From CAZJBS01 sp964544475 (lineage in GTDB: Bacteria; CLD3; SB21): DNA of 64,000 nucleotides. The notes under the pieces are model-generated. The model worked only from the letters and a program-made list of their open reading frames with translations, did not search any database and was not told where the DNA came from. The DNA is taken from positions 186,001 to 250,000 of the forward strand of contig CAZJBS010000003.1 of NCBI GenBank assembly GCA_964544475.1, in the 5' to 3' direction. Each line of letters starts with the position of its first letter. Position 1 is the stretch's first letter. Positions 54,945 to 63,253 of the stretch are shown here, piece after piece. Made by a program: the position numbers and the translations under genes.

Positions 54945-55997
54945 CTATTTTTCTGTTAGTTCTTCAGGATTAGTTTCTTCCTCGTTTTGCTTTTCCTTAA
55001 TCTTGTCCTGTTCAGACTTCACATATTTATTAATAGCTTTTGCAACATCTTCCGCTAATCCTTTGGTGTTTGCAAATGCATCAAGTTCCTCAACCGTCAC
55101 CCCCGCAGTCTTCGCTGCCGACTCAACACTCATTCCAAATGAAATCAAATCATATACTATCGTCAGCTGAAGTCCCGTCATTTCACTGCCACCCAGATTA
55201 TTCACTACTGCATTGATAAATCCATCTTTTAGCGCATAGTCTTTGCCGGCAAAACCGGCAACTATTTGCCCCAATCCAGACGTAGCAGTAGCTAATCCAG
55301 TTATCATTCCAAATGAACTCGCTAAGGCTCCTCCCGCACCCGATGCGGCCTTTGCTCCTCTCGCACTTGCAAACACCGCAATTCCGCCGACAACCATGTC
55401 TTTTGTCCCAGAACTTACAGTACCCCATCTTATCTGGCCAATTGGAGACTCGTTGTATGCTTGCACAATTCCCATTCCCGACTGTCTTACTGCAGTATAT
55501 GGAAGCCCCTCTAAGCCATCCAAGTCAATATTTCGGATCGGATCATTGCTTGCATACTGGTATGGTGTTAGCATTGGGAATTTGCTCGAAATCGGATCAA
55601 CAGAGATAAAGCGGGCGATATCTTGATTGTAGTACCGACGCTTGTAGTAGGTCAAATTGCTTTCATCATCAAACTGCTGGCCTGTGAATTTCTCTTTTGG
55701 AGAATTTGAACTTGCGGAAGATCGCGATTCCTTCCCAAACGGATAGTAATCCGTCCACGAATCGACGTTGCCGGATTGATCGAGGACGACGCGCGTCGAA
55801 CCCAGATGATCGGAGATTAACCTCGGTAAGATTGGATTACACCCCGAAAATGGAAAATTTTCGGTACACGCGTTTTTTTCAGGGGCCACTTTCAACGGAT
55901 TTTTCCTAAAGGCTTTTTTCGGACGACTGAAGATAAAAAACTTTTGAACGAGATTAAATACCAAAGTTGTATCTCGCCGGCTTGTTGCACTTCGCAC
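54945..55997 (-). CDS. Orphan Rhs fragment with hydrophobic tip (cassette A)
   Basis: The ORF runs from 55997, but Rhs homology begins only at S-D-H-L-G-S-T-R (near 55817). The first 60 residues are unrelated and probably untranslated. From 55817 down to about 55738 it is almost identical to cassette B (53617-53697). After the S-V-D-P-I junction the tip of about 215 residues contains a glycine/alanine-rich hydrophobic block (A-S-G-A-G-G-A-L-A-S-S-F-G-M-I-T) and a helical end. It shares L-G-G-S-E-M-T with the cassette D tip. No catalytic motif is visible, so a pore-forming or membrane-disrupting role is a guess. Confidence 0.65.
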   Translation of the reverse strand: MRSATSRRDTTLVFNLVQKFFIFSRPKKAFRKNPLKVAPEKNACTENFPFSGCNPILPRLISDHLGSTRVVLDQSGNVDSWTDYYPFGKESRSSASSNSPKEKFTGQQFDDESNLTYYKRRYYNQDIARFISVDPISSKFPMLTPYQYASNDPIRNIDLDGLEGLPYTAVRQSGMGIVQAYNESPIGQIRWGTVSSGTKDMVVGGIAVFASARGAKAASGAGGALASSFGMITGLATATSGLGQIVAGFAGKDYALKDGFINAVVNNLGGSEMTGLQLTIVYDLISFGMSVESAAKTAGVTVEELDAFANTKGLAEDVAKAINKYVKSEQDKIKEKQNEEETNPEELTEK

Positions 55998-56049
55998 GGC
56001 TCAATCAAGATGAGCGCACTGCTCCGTTTCACTTCGCAAGGCGCGAGTC

Positions 56050-56330
56050 TGGCCGGCCAACCAGTTGTATGCGGCAGCTTAGGCTTGCGCTCGCTATATT
56101 CTGTTTGCTGTCCCTTTTGTTCATGCGCTCGCTCCAGCCTTGCCGCATCTTACAACGATTGAACGTCGCTTGTTCGCTCCATTTTTTCTTTGCGGCACCA
56201 GCCGCCGCTTTTGCGCTCTGCTTCCTTCGCATCCGCTCAGATTCGCCTTCGCGTTCAGGTTTCCAAGTTGTTGCGCGGCTGCGGCCGTGATCTGTTGCCT
56301 TGCCGCGCTTTTTACTTTTGCCTCCGGCGG
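56050..56330 (-). repeat. Composite dispersed repeat R4, inverted copy beside the recombinase element
   Basis: The reverse complement of this stretch matches R3. A 23-base block at 56279-56301 equals 62047-62069 with one mismatch. The elements TTGGAAACCTGA and GAGCGGATGCGA (56227-56238 versus 62109-62120) and a GCATACAACTGG (near 56060-56075) follow in the same order. R4 and R3 therefore flank the recombinase-primase-XRE element in opposite orientation. No gene is supported between 55998 and 56372. Confidence 0.7.
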
Positions 56331-56372
56331 CCCCCACAGAGGAACCCCCAGCCCCTGGACTACGATATGTTT

Positions 56373-57368
56373 TTATTCCGTGCTCTTTTTGCGGCTCTTG
56401 CCTTTGAATGGACTTGTGTACCACTTGGTCACCGGCTGAAAAGATAAATTCTTCCCGACGTTGTCGGGATGCGCCTGCTCGCGCGGATGTGCGGTCTTGA
56501 GCGTCTTTTTAAGATCGCTTACGTCAAGATGCGTGTAAATCTCCGTCGTGCGCGCGGAGTTATGGCCAAGCAGTTCCTGAATGTACCTTACATCGGCTCC
56601 GGCTTTGAGCATGTGCGTCGCACACGCGTGACGGAAGGTGTGCGGTGAGATTTTTTTCTTGAAGCGGCCGAGCTTGCGGTATTTCATAAAAATCTGGTTA
56701 ATAAACTGTACTTCCATCCGCTCGCCGTACAAGTAGCTCACGAAAAGAGATTGTTCATGAGGTTTTGCACGGACAAGCCGTACCTCCTGCAAGTATTCCT
56801 TGATCCAGTAAACCGCATTCTCTCCGATCGGCACCACGCGCTCTTTATTGCCTTTGCCGATCACGCGAAGGGTTCCATTCTTTTCGTTAAAATCATACAG
56901 ATCGAGGCGCACGAGTTCCTCACGGCGGATCCCGCTGGAGTAAAATGTTTCCAGGACCGCCCGGTCCCGGATTCCAAAAAGAGCGCTCACGTCCGGAAGC
57001 GATAAAAACTTTTTGATCTCTTCTTCCGTGAGGACGTCCTGCGGTAAGTATTTTTCTTGCTTGGGCTGCCAGACGATGAGTGACAGGTCGTAGAAGATCA
57101 CGTCCTGGCTGTACAAAAAACGAAAGAATGACCGGGTCGTGCCGTACGCGTGGGCTTTGGTGTTTGTCTTCCAGGATTTTTTTTCGACTTCGATCTGATA
57201 CCGCAGAATGTGATCCGGCGTGATGTCTTGAACTCTTAGGGCGTTTTCTTTCTTCAGGAACTCGAAGAAGTAATCCAGATACCAGACACGGTAATTGATC
57301 GTACGCTCCGTGATGCCGGTTTGCTCGAGGCCCTGCACGTATTCGTTTTTTGCCTCGTTAAATGTCAT
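56373..57368 (-). CDS. Tyrosine recombinase (second of a tandem pair)
   Basis: This 331-residue integrase has an N-terminal SAM-like DNA-binding domain (about residues 5-90) and a catalytic domain with all key residues in place: Arg in G-I-R-R-E-E-L-V-R-L, H-T-F-R-H with the second Arg, His in L-G-H-N-S-A-R, and Tyr in E-I-Y-T-H-L. It resembles XerC/XerD in size. It overlaps the preceding recombinase gene by 11 bases and shares its H-P-R-E tail motif. A basic extension of about 35 residues follows the tail. The pair probably acts together as two half-site-specific recombinases. Confidence 0.88.
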   Translation of the reverse strand: MTFNEAKNEYVQGLEQTGITERTINYRVWYLDYFFEFLKKENALRVQDITPDHILRYQIEVEKKSWKTNTKAHAYGTTRSFFRFLYSQDVIFYDLSLIVWQPKQEKYLPQDVLTEEEIKKFLSLPDVSALFGIRDRAVLETFYSSGIRREELVRLDLYDFNEKNGTLRVIGKGNKERVVPIGENAVYWIKEYLQEVRLVRAKPHEQSLFVSYLYGERMEVQFINQIFMKYRKLGRFKKKISPHTFRHACATHMLKAGADVRYIQELLGHNSARTTEIYTHLDVSDLKKTLKTAHPREQAHPDNVGKNLSFQPVTKWYTSPFKGKSRKKSTE

Positions 57369-58287
57369 CGAACTTCTCCCGCGGATGATATTTTTCGTGA
57401 ACTTCTTTCAAGTCCATGATCCCGACGCGTGTGTAAATCTGCGTCGAGGCAATGGAGTCGTGACCTAAGATCGTCTGGATGTAACGAATGTCCGCGCCGC
57501 CTTGTAAAAGGTGCGTCGCGCAAGTATGTCTGAACGTGTGCGGCGTGATGCGTTTCTCGATGCCGGCTTTTTTTACATACACGCGTATCATCAAGAGCAC
57601 GGCCGTAATATCCATCCGCCGGCCGGTCTTGCTTAAGATCAAAGCTTGTTCTTGTTCGCTGCGTACGAGTTTCGGACGCACGGCCGTAAGATATTCTTTG
57701 ACGAACTGCGAAGCGATTTCACCAAGCGGCACGATGCGCTCTTTGTTACCTTTCCCGTGACGGATACGCACTTCCTGATTTTCAAAGTCCACGTCATAGA
57801 TATCGATGCCGCAAAGCTCGCTATTGCGCACGCCGGTGGAATAAAGTATTTCCATGATCGTGCGGTTACGAAAGCCGTGTATCTCCGTCAGGTCCGGCGC
57901 CTCGAGAAGTTTTTTAATTTCTTCGACCGTCATCACGTCGGGAAGTGAGTTCGGTTTCTTCGGAAGCACAAGGCCGGCCGTCGGATCGAAAATAATTTTG
58001 TCGGTCGATCTCAGGAACTCAAAAAAGTTTTTCACCGTCACCAGCGCATTATGCTGGGTGTAGATCGCCAGCGGTTTCTCGTCGAACTTGTTCTTGGCGT
58101 AGTACAGATTCGTTTGGTAGTTGTGAATGACTCTGGGCGTAATGGCTTCGATGCCGCCGATGTTCTCGCTCTCAAGGTATCTTAAAAAACGTATGAGATG
58201 GATTCGGTAGCACTTCCTGGTCGAGAGCGAAAAGCCTTTGACTTTCAGGTACTCGTAGAACTGTTCGGCTAAAATTTCAAGCTTCAT
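57358..58287 (-). CDS. Tyrosine recombinase (first of a tandem pair)
   Basis: This 309-residue integrase is of the same family as the next gene. Residues 1-95 form the SAM-like N-terminal domain. The catalytic domain shows G-V-R-N-S-E-L, H-T-F-R-H-T-C-A-T-H, L-G-H-D-S-I-A and Tyr in Q-I-Y-T-R-V. All residues needed for strand exchange are present. It is about equally distant from the second enzyme as XerC is from XerD by visual comparison, so the two are not a recent duplication. The gene starts downstream of the phased ACAACTG repeats. Confidence 0.9.
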   Translation of the reverse strand: MKLEILAEQFYEYLKVKGFSLSTRKCYRIHLIRFLRYLESENIGGIEAITPRVIHNYQTNLYYAKNKFDEKPLAIYTQHNALVTVKNFFEFLRSTDKIIFDPTAGLVLPKKPNSLPDVMTVEEIKKLLEAPDLTEIHGFRNRTIMEILYSTGVRNSELCGIDIYDVDFENQEVRIRHGKGNKERIVPLGEIASQFVKEYLTAVRPKLVRSEQEQALILSKTGRRMDITAVLLMIRVYVKKAGIEKRITPHTFRHTCATHLLQGGADIRYIQTILGHDSIASTQIYTRVGIMDLKEVHEKYHPREKFDDI

Positions 58288-58402
58288 GTTCGATTCCTTT
58301 CCGCCACTTCCCGCCTTGTGGCGGGACAGGCTCCAAATTGTTCGGCTAAGACTTCGAGCGTCATAAACGTAATTCTCCCTAATATGTATTTTTCAAAAAG
58401 CT

Positions 58403-58540
58403 ACAACTGACAAGTAAGTGATTGATTGAAAAAGGATTAGATCAAAAACGGCGGGCAACAACTGGCCAATAACTGGGCTACAACTGCCCAACATCTGGCT
58501 TTTTTCAAGCTACAACTGAAAGAAAAAATGCAACAACTGG
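58403..58540. repeat. Cluster of ACAACTG repeats at roughly helical spacing
   Basis: Exact ACAACTG occurs at 58403, 58458, 58480, 58512 and 58533, with near copies TAACTGGG at 58470 and ACATCTGG at 58491. From 58458 on the starts are 12, 10, 11, 21 and 21 bases apart, close to multiples of one helical turn, so the repeats face the same side of the DNA. The cluster lies just past the primase stop and upstream of the recombinases. It could be an iteron origin, recombinase-binding site or operator. Related ACAACTGG motifs also occur in repeats R1-R4. Confidence 0.75.
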
Positions 58541-58551
58541 CATTCGGAGCG

Positions 58552-61155
58552 TCATTTCTTGCCGTTTCGACGCTTCTTGAGTTCTTCCACGTCGATCAAG
58601 CCGCTGACAAATTTCTGGCCATCTTCGCCCTGGCCATCCCAAAGAAGCCCGTACAAAAACCGGTTATGCTCACCGTTCTTCATGAGTAAATATTCCTGAT
58701 CGACGAGCTGGCGGATGTGCTCTTGCACTTGAAAGATGCTCCAACCGCAGTGCTCGCGGATGTCCCGGCGTGTGAAGGTGACTTCCTCCGGTTTTCTTGT
58801 GCTGAGCCCCGTCGAAGCATTTTTCTGTTCCTTTGCGAGTGTGTCCACCATTGCCTTGATCGATTTGAGTAAATTTCTCGTGTGCGGCGAAAGTTCATCG
58901 AGCGAGCGGCCAAGCACTTCTGCCGCGAGTTTGTTGGCCAGCGCGATGTCATCGATCGTGACTTCGATGTAATCCACTTCACCCGATGCCGTTTGGATTT
59001 TCTTCACCTCGCGCTGGTATTGATGAAGGAATGCAATCGTCTCGATCAAAGTGAGATATTTATTCTGCTCGCGGCGCATGAGGAGTTTGTCTTCCGGATA
59101 CGTCAGGTCTTTGAAAAACGGATTGATGACGAAAATATCTTTTCTCAGCAGCCGCTGGGCATTCTTGTGTTTGCGAAAGACCCCTTCTTCCGAGCGGCTC
59201 CGCAGAAGCCCCTCCAGGCTCTGCCGTTCGCGCTGCTTCTGCAAAATGCGTTTCGTCTGCTCGCGTGACTCGTCGATCGTGAGTATGACAAAACGGTTGC
59301 GTGTCTCGAAGTCCAAAGCTTCCGGGTTCGTGGTGGTAATGATGATGACGACCGGTCCTTCGACGTGGTATTCTTCCGTGCGTTTGATGCCGGTCTTGGG
59401 ATCGGTGGTGGTAACGGCGACGGTTAAGTATTGATCGCTTTGTAAAGTCCTGATCGAGTAGATCGCATCTTCCGCGCCTTTTTCTTCGGCGATGGAGAGT
59501 ACGGAGTATTTTAAATTCCCGTCCTGCTGGTAAAACAGCGATTGGCCAGAGATGCGCGTATATTTGTGCAGGGATTCATCCGGGACGAACTTGCCGATCA
59601 TGTCCTGCAGCTGACTCTTGCCCGCACCGGAGCGGCTGACGATCAGAACGCCCAGGGGATATTTTAAAAACCGGCTCGTCTGTGCCAGGTAACCAAAGAG
59701 CCGCGAGGTTTCTTCGCCGATGTAACCGCAGAGATCAAAATCTTTTTGAATGAGATCGATCAAGTCTTTCGACTGAAGAAAAGTAAGAGCTTCCGTTCGT
59801 TCCTGGTCGGTCATTTCATTGGAGGTTTCTTTCTCATCGCCGCGAATGAGCTCCAGCCGCTTATTTTCGAGCACGTCAATCAAGGCGTACAGTTCCTGCG
59901 TGATCTCCGATTGCTCCACGCCAAAACGTTCGGATGCGATTTGTACGAACCGTTCACGCGCACGATCGAGATACAGATCGAGCGTGTCGATGTGGAACTT
60001 TGACGAATCGGCATTCATGGAGACTTTGAGATTTATTTTGAGTTTGGATAACCCGACCAGATTCATATCGAGCACACGGTAGGTGTGATTGTCGAATGAA
60101 AAAATGTAACCGCTTGCCCCTGTGGGGCCTTCAATCACGGCTTCTTTCGGCCCGGATTTCTTTTCGTCTTTACGCTCAGACGCTTCGAGAAGCGCACTGA
60201 ATGCCGCGCCGTCATGCTTTGCAAAAAATTCGTTCACGTCCATATCTTTGGGCATTTGAACGGCCGTAACAGTTGCGCCTGTCGATTTAAGTTTTTCGGC
60301 TAAGATCGGCGCGGCCGCACGTCCCGCATCGTCTCCGTCTAAACATAAAGTCAGCTGCATAACTCGCTCTTGTTTGATGAAGGTGAGATGATCTTCCGTG
60401 AGTCCATTCACGCCGTAGATCGGAAGTACATTCGTGTATCCGGCTTCGTGAAGCGTCAGCGCATCGATGATGCCTTCGGTTAGAATAAGGCTGGACGCGC
60501 CTTTGGGAGGATAGAATAAACCGCGTTGTTCGCCAGCTAAAAACTTGTGTTCTTTTTTCGTGACGTGCCGGCCGTAAAGGTTCACGATCTGACCATTTGA
60601 ATCGACCAGAGGAAAAACAACGCACTCGTGGAAAAATTCTTTGCCATTGCTGAGTACCCCGATCTCGGTCAATTCTTTTTTCAGCTGAGAAGATAAAGTC
60701 TTGAGCATCGAGCCATTGCAAAACCCGAATCGAAAGCGCTTGAACAGCGCAGGCGATTTTATCCCGCGCGACTTGAGATACTGGTACCCGCGCGCGTCGC
60801 TCTCGTAGGTACGCGCGTAAAATTCAAACACGCGCGATAAAAGTTGCAGTCGAGAAGCTCCGCTATTCCGATCACTCGCCGGAACAGCGGCCCCACTTAA
60901 CTTCCCGACTGCTTCATTGAAACTGATCTTATCCAGTTCCTGCACGAACGTGATCACATCGCCGCCCTTATTACAGCCAAAGCATTTCCAAAGCTGTTTT
61001 TCAGGACTGACCGAAAAGGACGGCGTGTGATCCTCGTGCAACGGACAGAGACCCAGGAACTCTTTGCCGGATTTTTTTAATTGAATGCCGCGGGATTGGA
61101 TGTACTGGACTAAATCGATAGACGCTTTGAGTTCTGCAATGGATTTTTGATCCAT
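58552..61155 (-). CDS. Primase-ATPase fusion (CHC2 zinc finger, TOPRIM, P-loop ATPase)
   Basis: This 867-residue protein starts with a DnaG-type CHC2 zinc finger (Cys37, His40, Cys58, Cys61), followed by the primase core and a TOPRIM domain (T-E-G-I-I-D-A-L, then L-C-L-D-G-D-D-A-G-R). A long linker leads to a P-loop ATPase domain with S-R-S-G-A-G-K-S-Q near residue 507 and I-I-T-T-T-N-P-E-A. A possible winged-helix end follows (W-S-I-F-Q-V-Q-E-H-I-R). The combination resembles replication proteins of plasmids and integrated elements that prime their own replication. It is longer than housekeeping DnaG and lacks the DnaB-interaction domain of that enzyme. Confidence 0.85.
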   Translation of the reverse strand: MDQKSIAELKASIDLVQYIQSRGIQLKKSGKEFLGLCPLHEDHTPSFSVSPEKQLWKCFGCNKGGDVITFVQELDKISFNEAVGKLSGAAVPASDRNSGASRLQLLSRVFEFYARTYESDARGYQYLKSRGIKSPALFKRFRFGFCNGSMLKTLSSQLKKELTEIGVLSNGKEFFHECVVFPLVDSNGQIVNLYGRHVTKKEHKFLAGEQRGLFYPPKGASSLILTEGIIDALTLHEAGYTNVLPIYGVNGLTEDHLTFIKQERVMQLTLCLDGDDAGRAAAPILAEKLKSTGATVTAVQMPKDMDVNEFFAKHDGAAFSALLEASERKDEKKSGPKEAVIEGPTGASGYIFSFDNHTYRVLDMNLVGLSKLKINLKVSMNADSSKFHIDTLDLYLDRARERFVQIASERFGVEQSEITQELYALIDVLENKRLELIRGDEKETSNEMTDQERTEALTFLQSKDLIDLIQKDFDLCGYIGEETSRLFGYLAQTSRFLKYPLGVLIVSRSGAGKSQLQDMIGKFVPDESLHKYTRISGQSLFYQQDGNLKYSVLSIAEEKGAEDAIYSIRTLQSDQYLTVAVTTTDPKTGIKRTEEYHVEGPVVIIITTTNPEALDFETRNRFVILTIDESREQTKRILQKQRERQSLEGLLRSRSEEGVFRKHKNAQRLLRKDIFVINPFFKDLTYPEDKLLMRREQNKYLTLIETIAFLHQYQREVKKIQTASGEVDYIEVTIDDIALANKLAAEVLGRSLDELSPHTRNLLKSIKAMVDTLAKEQKNASTGLSTRKPEEVTFTRRDIREHCGWSIFQVQEHIRQLVDQEYLLMKNGEHNRFLYGLLWDGQGEDGQKFVSGLIDVEELKKRRNGKK

Positions 61156-61212
61156 TTTTCCTTAAACTCCTCACAAGACACAAAGGCCTCGTGCTTTTGT
61201 TGTTGGTTTTGG

Positions 61213-61246
61213 GCTATCAGTTAGCTTCGCAGGCGGCTGATAGCCT
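61213..61246. promoter_or_regulatory. Hairpin or operator with CTATCAG motifs in the primase leader
   Basis: GGCTATCAG (61213-61221) and CTGATAGCC (61238-61246) form a perfect 9-bp inverted repeat. CTATCAGTT also occurs, inverted, within the spacer of the primase promoter (61294-61305). The site is a candidate for binding by the divergent XRE protein or for RNA folding in the primase leader. Confidence 0.55.
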
Positions 61247-61286
61247 AATTTTTTTGAAAAAAGTTAATATTACTAAGTTACACTAC

Positions 61287-61315
61287 ATTATAACTAAACT
61301 GATAGATATTGTCAA
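61287..61315 (-). promoter_or_regulatory. Consensus sigma70 promoter of the primase gene
   Basis: On the minus strand TTGACA (61310-61315) and TATAAT (61287-61292) are separated by exactly 17 bases: a perfect consensus match. Transcription would start near 61280 and give a leader of about 125 bases before the primase ATG at 61155. Confidence 0.85.
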
Positions 61316-61345
61316 CCCCTTTCTACTGAACAAAATAGAAACCGC

Positions 61346-61374
61346 TTGAAAAGCGCTGATCTTTTCCGTATCAT
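61346..61374 (+). promoter_or_regulatory. Promoter of the XRE gene, giving a leaderless transcript
   Basis: TTGAAA (61346-61351) and TATCAT (61369-61374) have a 17-base spacer. The ATG at 61381 is 7 bases past the -10, which is about where transcription would start. No Shine-Dalgarno is present before the ATG. Confidence 0.65.
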
Positions 61375-61380
61375 AATGTC

Positions 61381-61749
61381 ATGAAGAAAAAGAGCTCAAA
61401 CACTCTCGGTCAACGCATCCGCCAGCTGCGCAAGTTGCGCGATTGGTCACAAGATGACTTAGGCAAAAAAATCGATATTCACTGGCAAACGCTCGCTCGA
61501 TACGAAAAGGGTTTTGTGATCCCAACAGCCGACATTCTGCAGAAGATGGCTGAAGTCTTTGGAGTAACGGCCGATTTTCTCCTGTTTGGAGAGAATGAAG
61601 GTGGTGCAGCCAAAATCAAAAATAAAGATCTCTTGAAGCGCGTCGAACAGCTTGATAAAATCAATCCAGACGATATCAAAGACCTATTGGGTGTAATGGA
61701 CGTCTACATCCAGAACAAAGCCGCCAAAGAGCTTCTGGCGGCCTCCTAA
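61381..61749 (+). CDS. XRE-family transcriptional regulator
   Basis: This 122-residue protein has an N-terminal helix-turn-helix of the lambda-Cro/HTH_3 type: L-G-Q-R-I-R-Q-L-R-K, then W-S-Q-D-D-L-G-K-K-I and T-L-A-R-Y-E-K-G, with P-T-A-D-I-L-Q-K-M following. The C-terminal half is short and helical, perhaps for dimerisation. It is divergent from the primase gene over 225 bases holding a consensus promoter and repeated CTATCAG motifs. A role as repressor of the element is likely. No LexA-like protease domain is seen, so induction must work in another way. Confidence 0.9.
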   Translation: MKKKSSNTLGQRIRQLRKLRDWSQDDLGKKIDIHWQTLARYEKGFVIPTADILQKMAEVFGVTADFLLFGENEGGAAKIKNKDLLKRVEQLDKINPDDIKDLLGVMDVYIQNKAAKELLAAS

Positions 61750-61777
61750 TCGCTTCTTAATCGATTTTACAAGCACG

Positions 61778-61803
61778 CCCGGACACTGAATCCGGGTTTT
61801 TTG
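61778..61803 (+). terminator. Rho-independent terminator of the XRE gene
   Basis: CCCGGA (61778-61783) pairs with TCCGGG (61791-61796) and runs into a T tract. It lies 29 bases after the XRE stop codon. Confidence 0.8.
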
Positions 61804-62029
61804 TTTTCCTTCCACCACACGACCCGCGTCAGCAACTTCCTCTGTCCGTGATCGATGACGGCTCTACCGCAATCAATACCACTACACGCGATCGATGCCC
61901 CAAACGTCCAAGTTTCTCTGAATGCGATTCAACGCCTCACTCCCTCCATGTCAGCCAAAGAATAGAACCACCACTCCAGCCACGAAGCAGTGTGCGATAG
62001 CCTACAAGAGCCACGAAGAACGACACCAA

Positions 62030-62495
62030 CTGAAAAAAAATGCGCCAAGGCAACAGACCACGGCCGCAGGCGCGTTCAATTCGGAAACCTGATCCCGAAG
62101 GCGGATGGGAGCGGATGCGACCGAAGCAGAGGGCCAAAGCGGCCTTAGCGGTGGACGCCTGTTTTTCTCAACTCACACGAATCAACGTACAGAACACGAA
62201 TGAATCACAAAACCGGATTCTATGCACTCAAGCGAGCACGGCGGGGCGATAGAACCGAGGGAGTGCGAGCAGCCTGTCCGCCTCTGGCGGAACTCCGGCG
62301 GACAGAGCCGAGCGACGAGGCAAGGGACGAGGAGCTAAGGCCAGCGTGGGACGCATACAACTACGGCGCGCCGGTATTTTCACGCCGAGCGCCTGCCCTG
62401 AGCATGCCGAAGGGTCGCCGAGGCGCTCTCGCGCGAGAGATTCAAAAAAAATCCCGATCGCGCATGCGATTCGGGACACAACTGGGAGCTGGCGA
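62030..62495 (+). repeat. Composite dispersed repeat R3
   Basis: R3 contains the full set of repeat blocks: the 23-base block at 62047-62069 (inverted partner in R4), GAGCGGATGCGA (62109-62120), GCGTGGGACGCATACAACT (62344-62362, shared with R2), the palindrome CTCTCGCGCGAGAG (62426-62439), and an ACACAACTGGGAGCTGGCG end like R2. An inserted GCCTGCCCTGAGCATGCCG piece resembles small palindromic repeats found in many environmental genomes. No gene is supported from 61750 to 62532. Confidence 0.75.
62443..62476 (-). terminator. Terminator hairpin within R3
   Basis: On the minus strand the arms at 62471-62476 and 62452-62457 (TCCCGA/TCGGGA), extended by an inner TCGC/GCGA pair, form a long stem followed by T residues. 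It lies downstream of the cassette F immunity gene. Confidence 0.8.
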
Positions 62496-62532
62496 AAGCG
62501 ACGGATGGCGGCGGGAGGAGCGAAGCCAGCGA

Positions 62533-63252
62533 CTATTGCTTGATCCAGTTTGGATAATTCTGTTGTGCGACTTGGTAATAGGAAAAGAAAACAGTGTCTT
62601 GACGAATCGGATCTCTATTCCCCCTTCCAATTCCCCATTCTAATCCCTTGCAATAGGAATTCCTTATCCCTGAAAAATTCAAATCAAGAAGACCGTCGCC
62701 GTTCAAGTCTTCATTCGAAAAAATCAAATAGCCGTTATTCGCATAGCTCTCACAATCCAGAGAATAGTTGTATACAAAGTCTGAGCTCTCAAACATCACA
62801 CTAAATTGGCTACCTGCAAAATTCCAAATCAAGAAGTGACTGAGCCCATTTTTGTTAATTCGGTAACCGCCGATAAAATCAGAACCATCCTCCTTACGCG
62901 CTTTCACAAAAGTTATAGAATCGGCAAACAGAATAGCTTGGTGCATTCCATCCTTGGATTGTATGAAACAAAACTTTTGCCGGGCCATGGCAGGCAAAAA
63001 ATTGGATTTACTGTTTAAAGTTTGACCGCGGTATATTTTCACATCGCCTATGTTCTGCAACTTACAATGATACACTGACTCTGACAACGCAAGGTTCGTG
63101 CTGTCAAGGTGGCCAAGTTCTTTTTGTAAAGCAGACAAAATAGGATCAGAAACCCGTCTATCGTAGCGTTGAGCATGACCGCATGAGTTACCGCCTACAA
63201 CTATAGGAAGCAACCAAAGAATTGCCATGCCATGACGGAGTAATCTTAACAT
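62533..63252 (-). CDS. Exported protein, probable immunity protein of cassette F
   Basis: The ATG at 63252 follows the cassette F stop directly (TGATATG); an ATG at 63273 would overlap the Rhs gene by 20 bases. The N-terminus is a signal peptide, possibly lipoprotein-type (G-N-S-C-G-H). The mature part of about 215 residues has an acidic D-L-N-G-D-G-L-L-D-L-N motif, a calcium-site or FG-GAP-like signature. No named family is recognised. Its export fits a partner that protects against a cell-wall-cutting tip. Confidence 0.65.
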   Translation of the reverse strand: MLRLLRHGMAILWLLPIVVGGNSCGHAQRYDRRVSDPILSALQKELGHLDSTNLALSESVYHCKLQNIGDVKIYRGQTLNSKSNFLPAMARQKFCFIQSKDGMHQAILFADSITFVKARKEDGSDFIGGYRINKNGLSHFLIWNFAGSQFSVMFESSDFVYNYSLDCESYANNGYLIFSNEDLNGDGLLDLNFSGIRNSYCKGLEWGIGRGNRDPIRQDTVFFSYYQVAQQNYPNWIKQ

Positions 63253-63253
63253 A

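Noticed and set aside
58403..58540. CRISPR-like array
   Set aside because: Repeats are only 7-8 bases with no equal-length unique spacers, and no cas gene is present.
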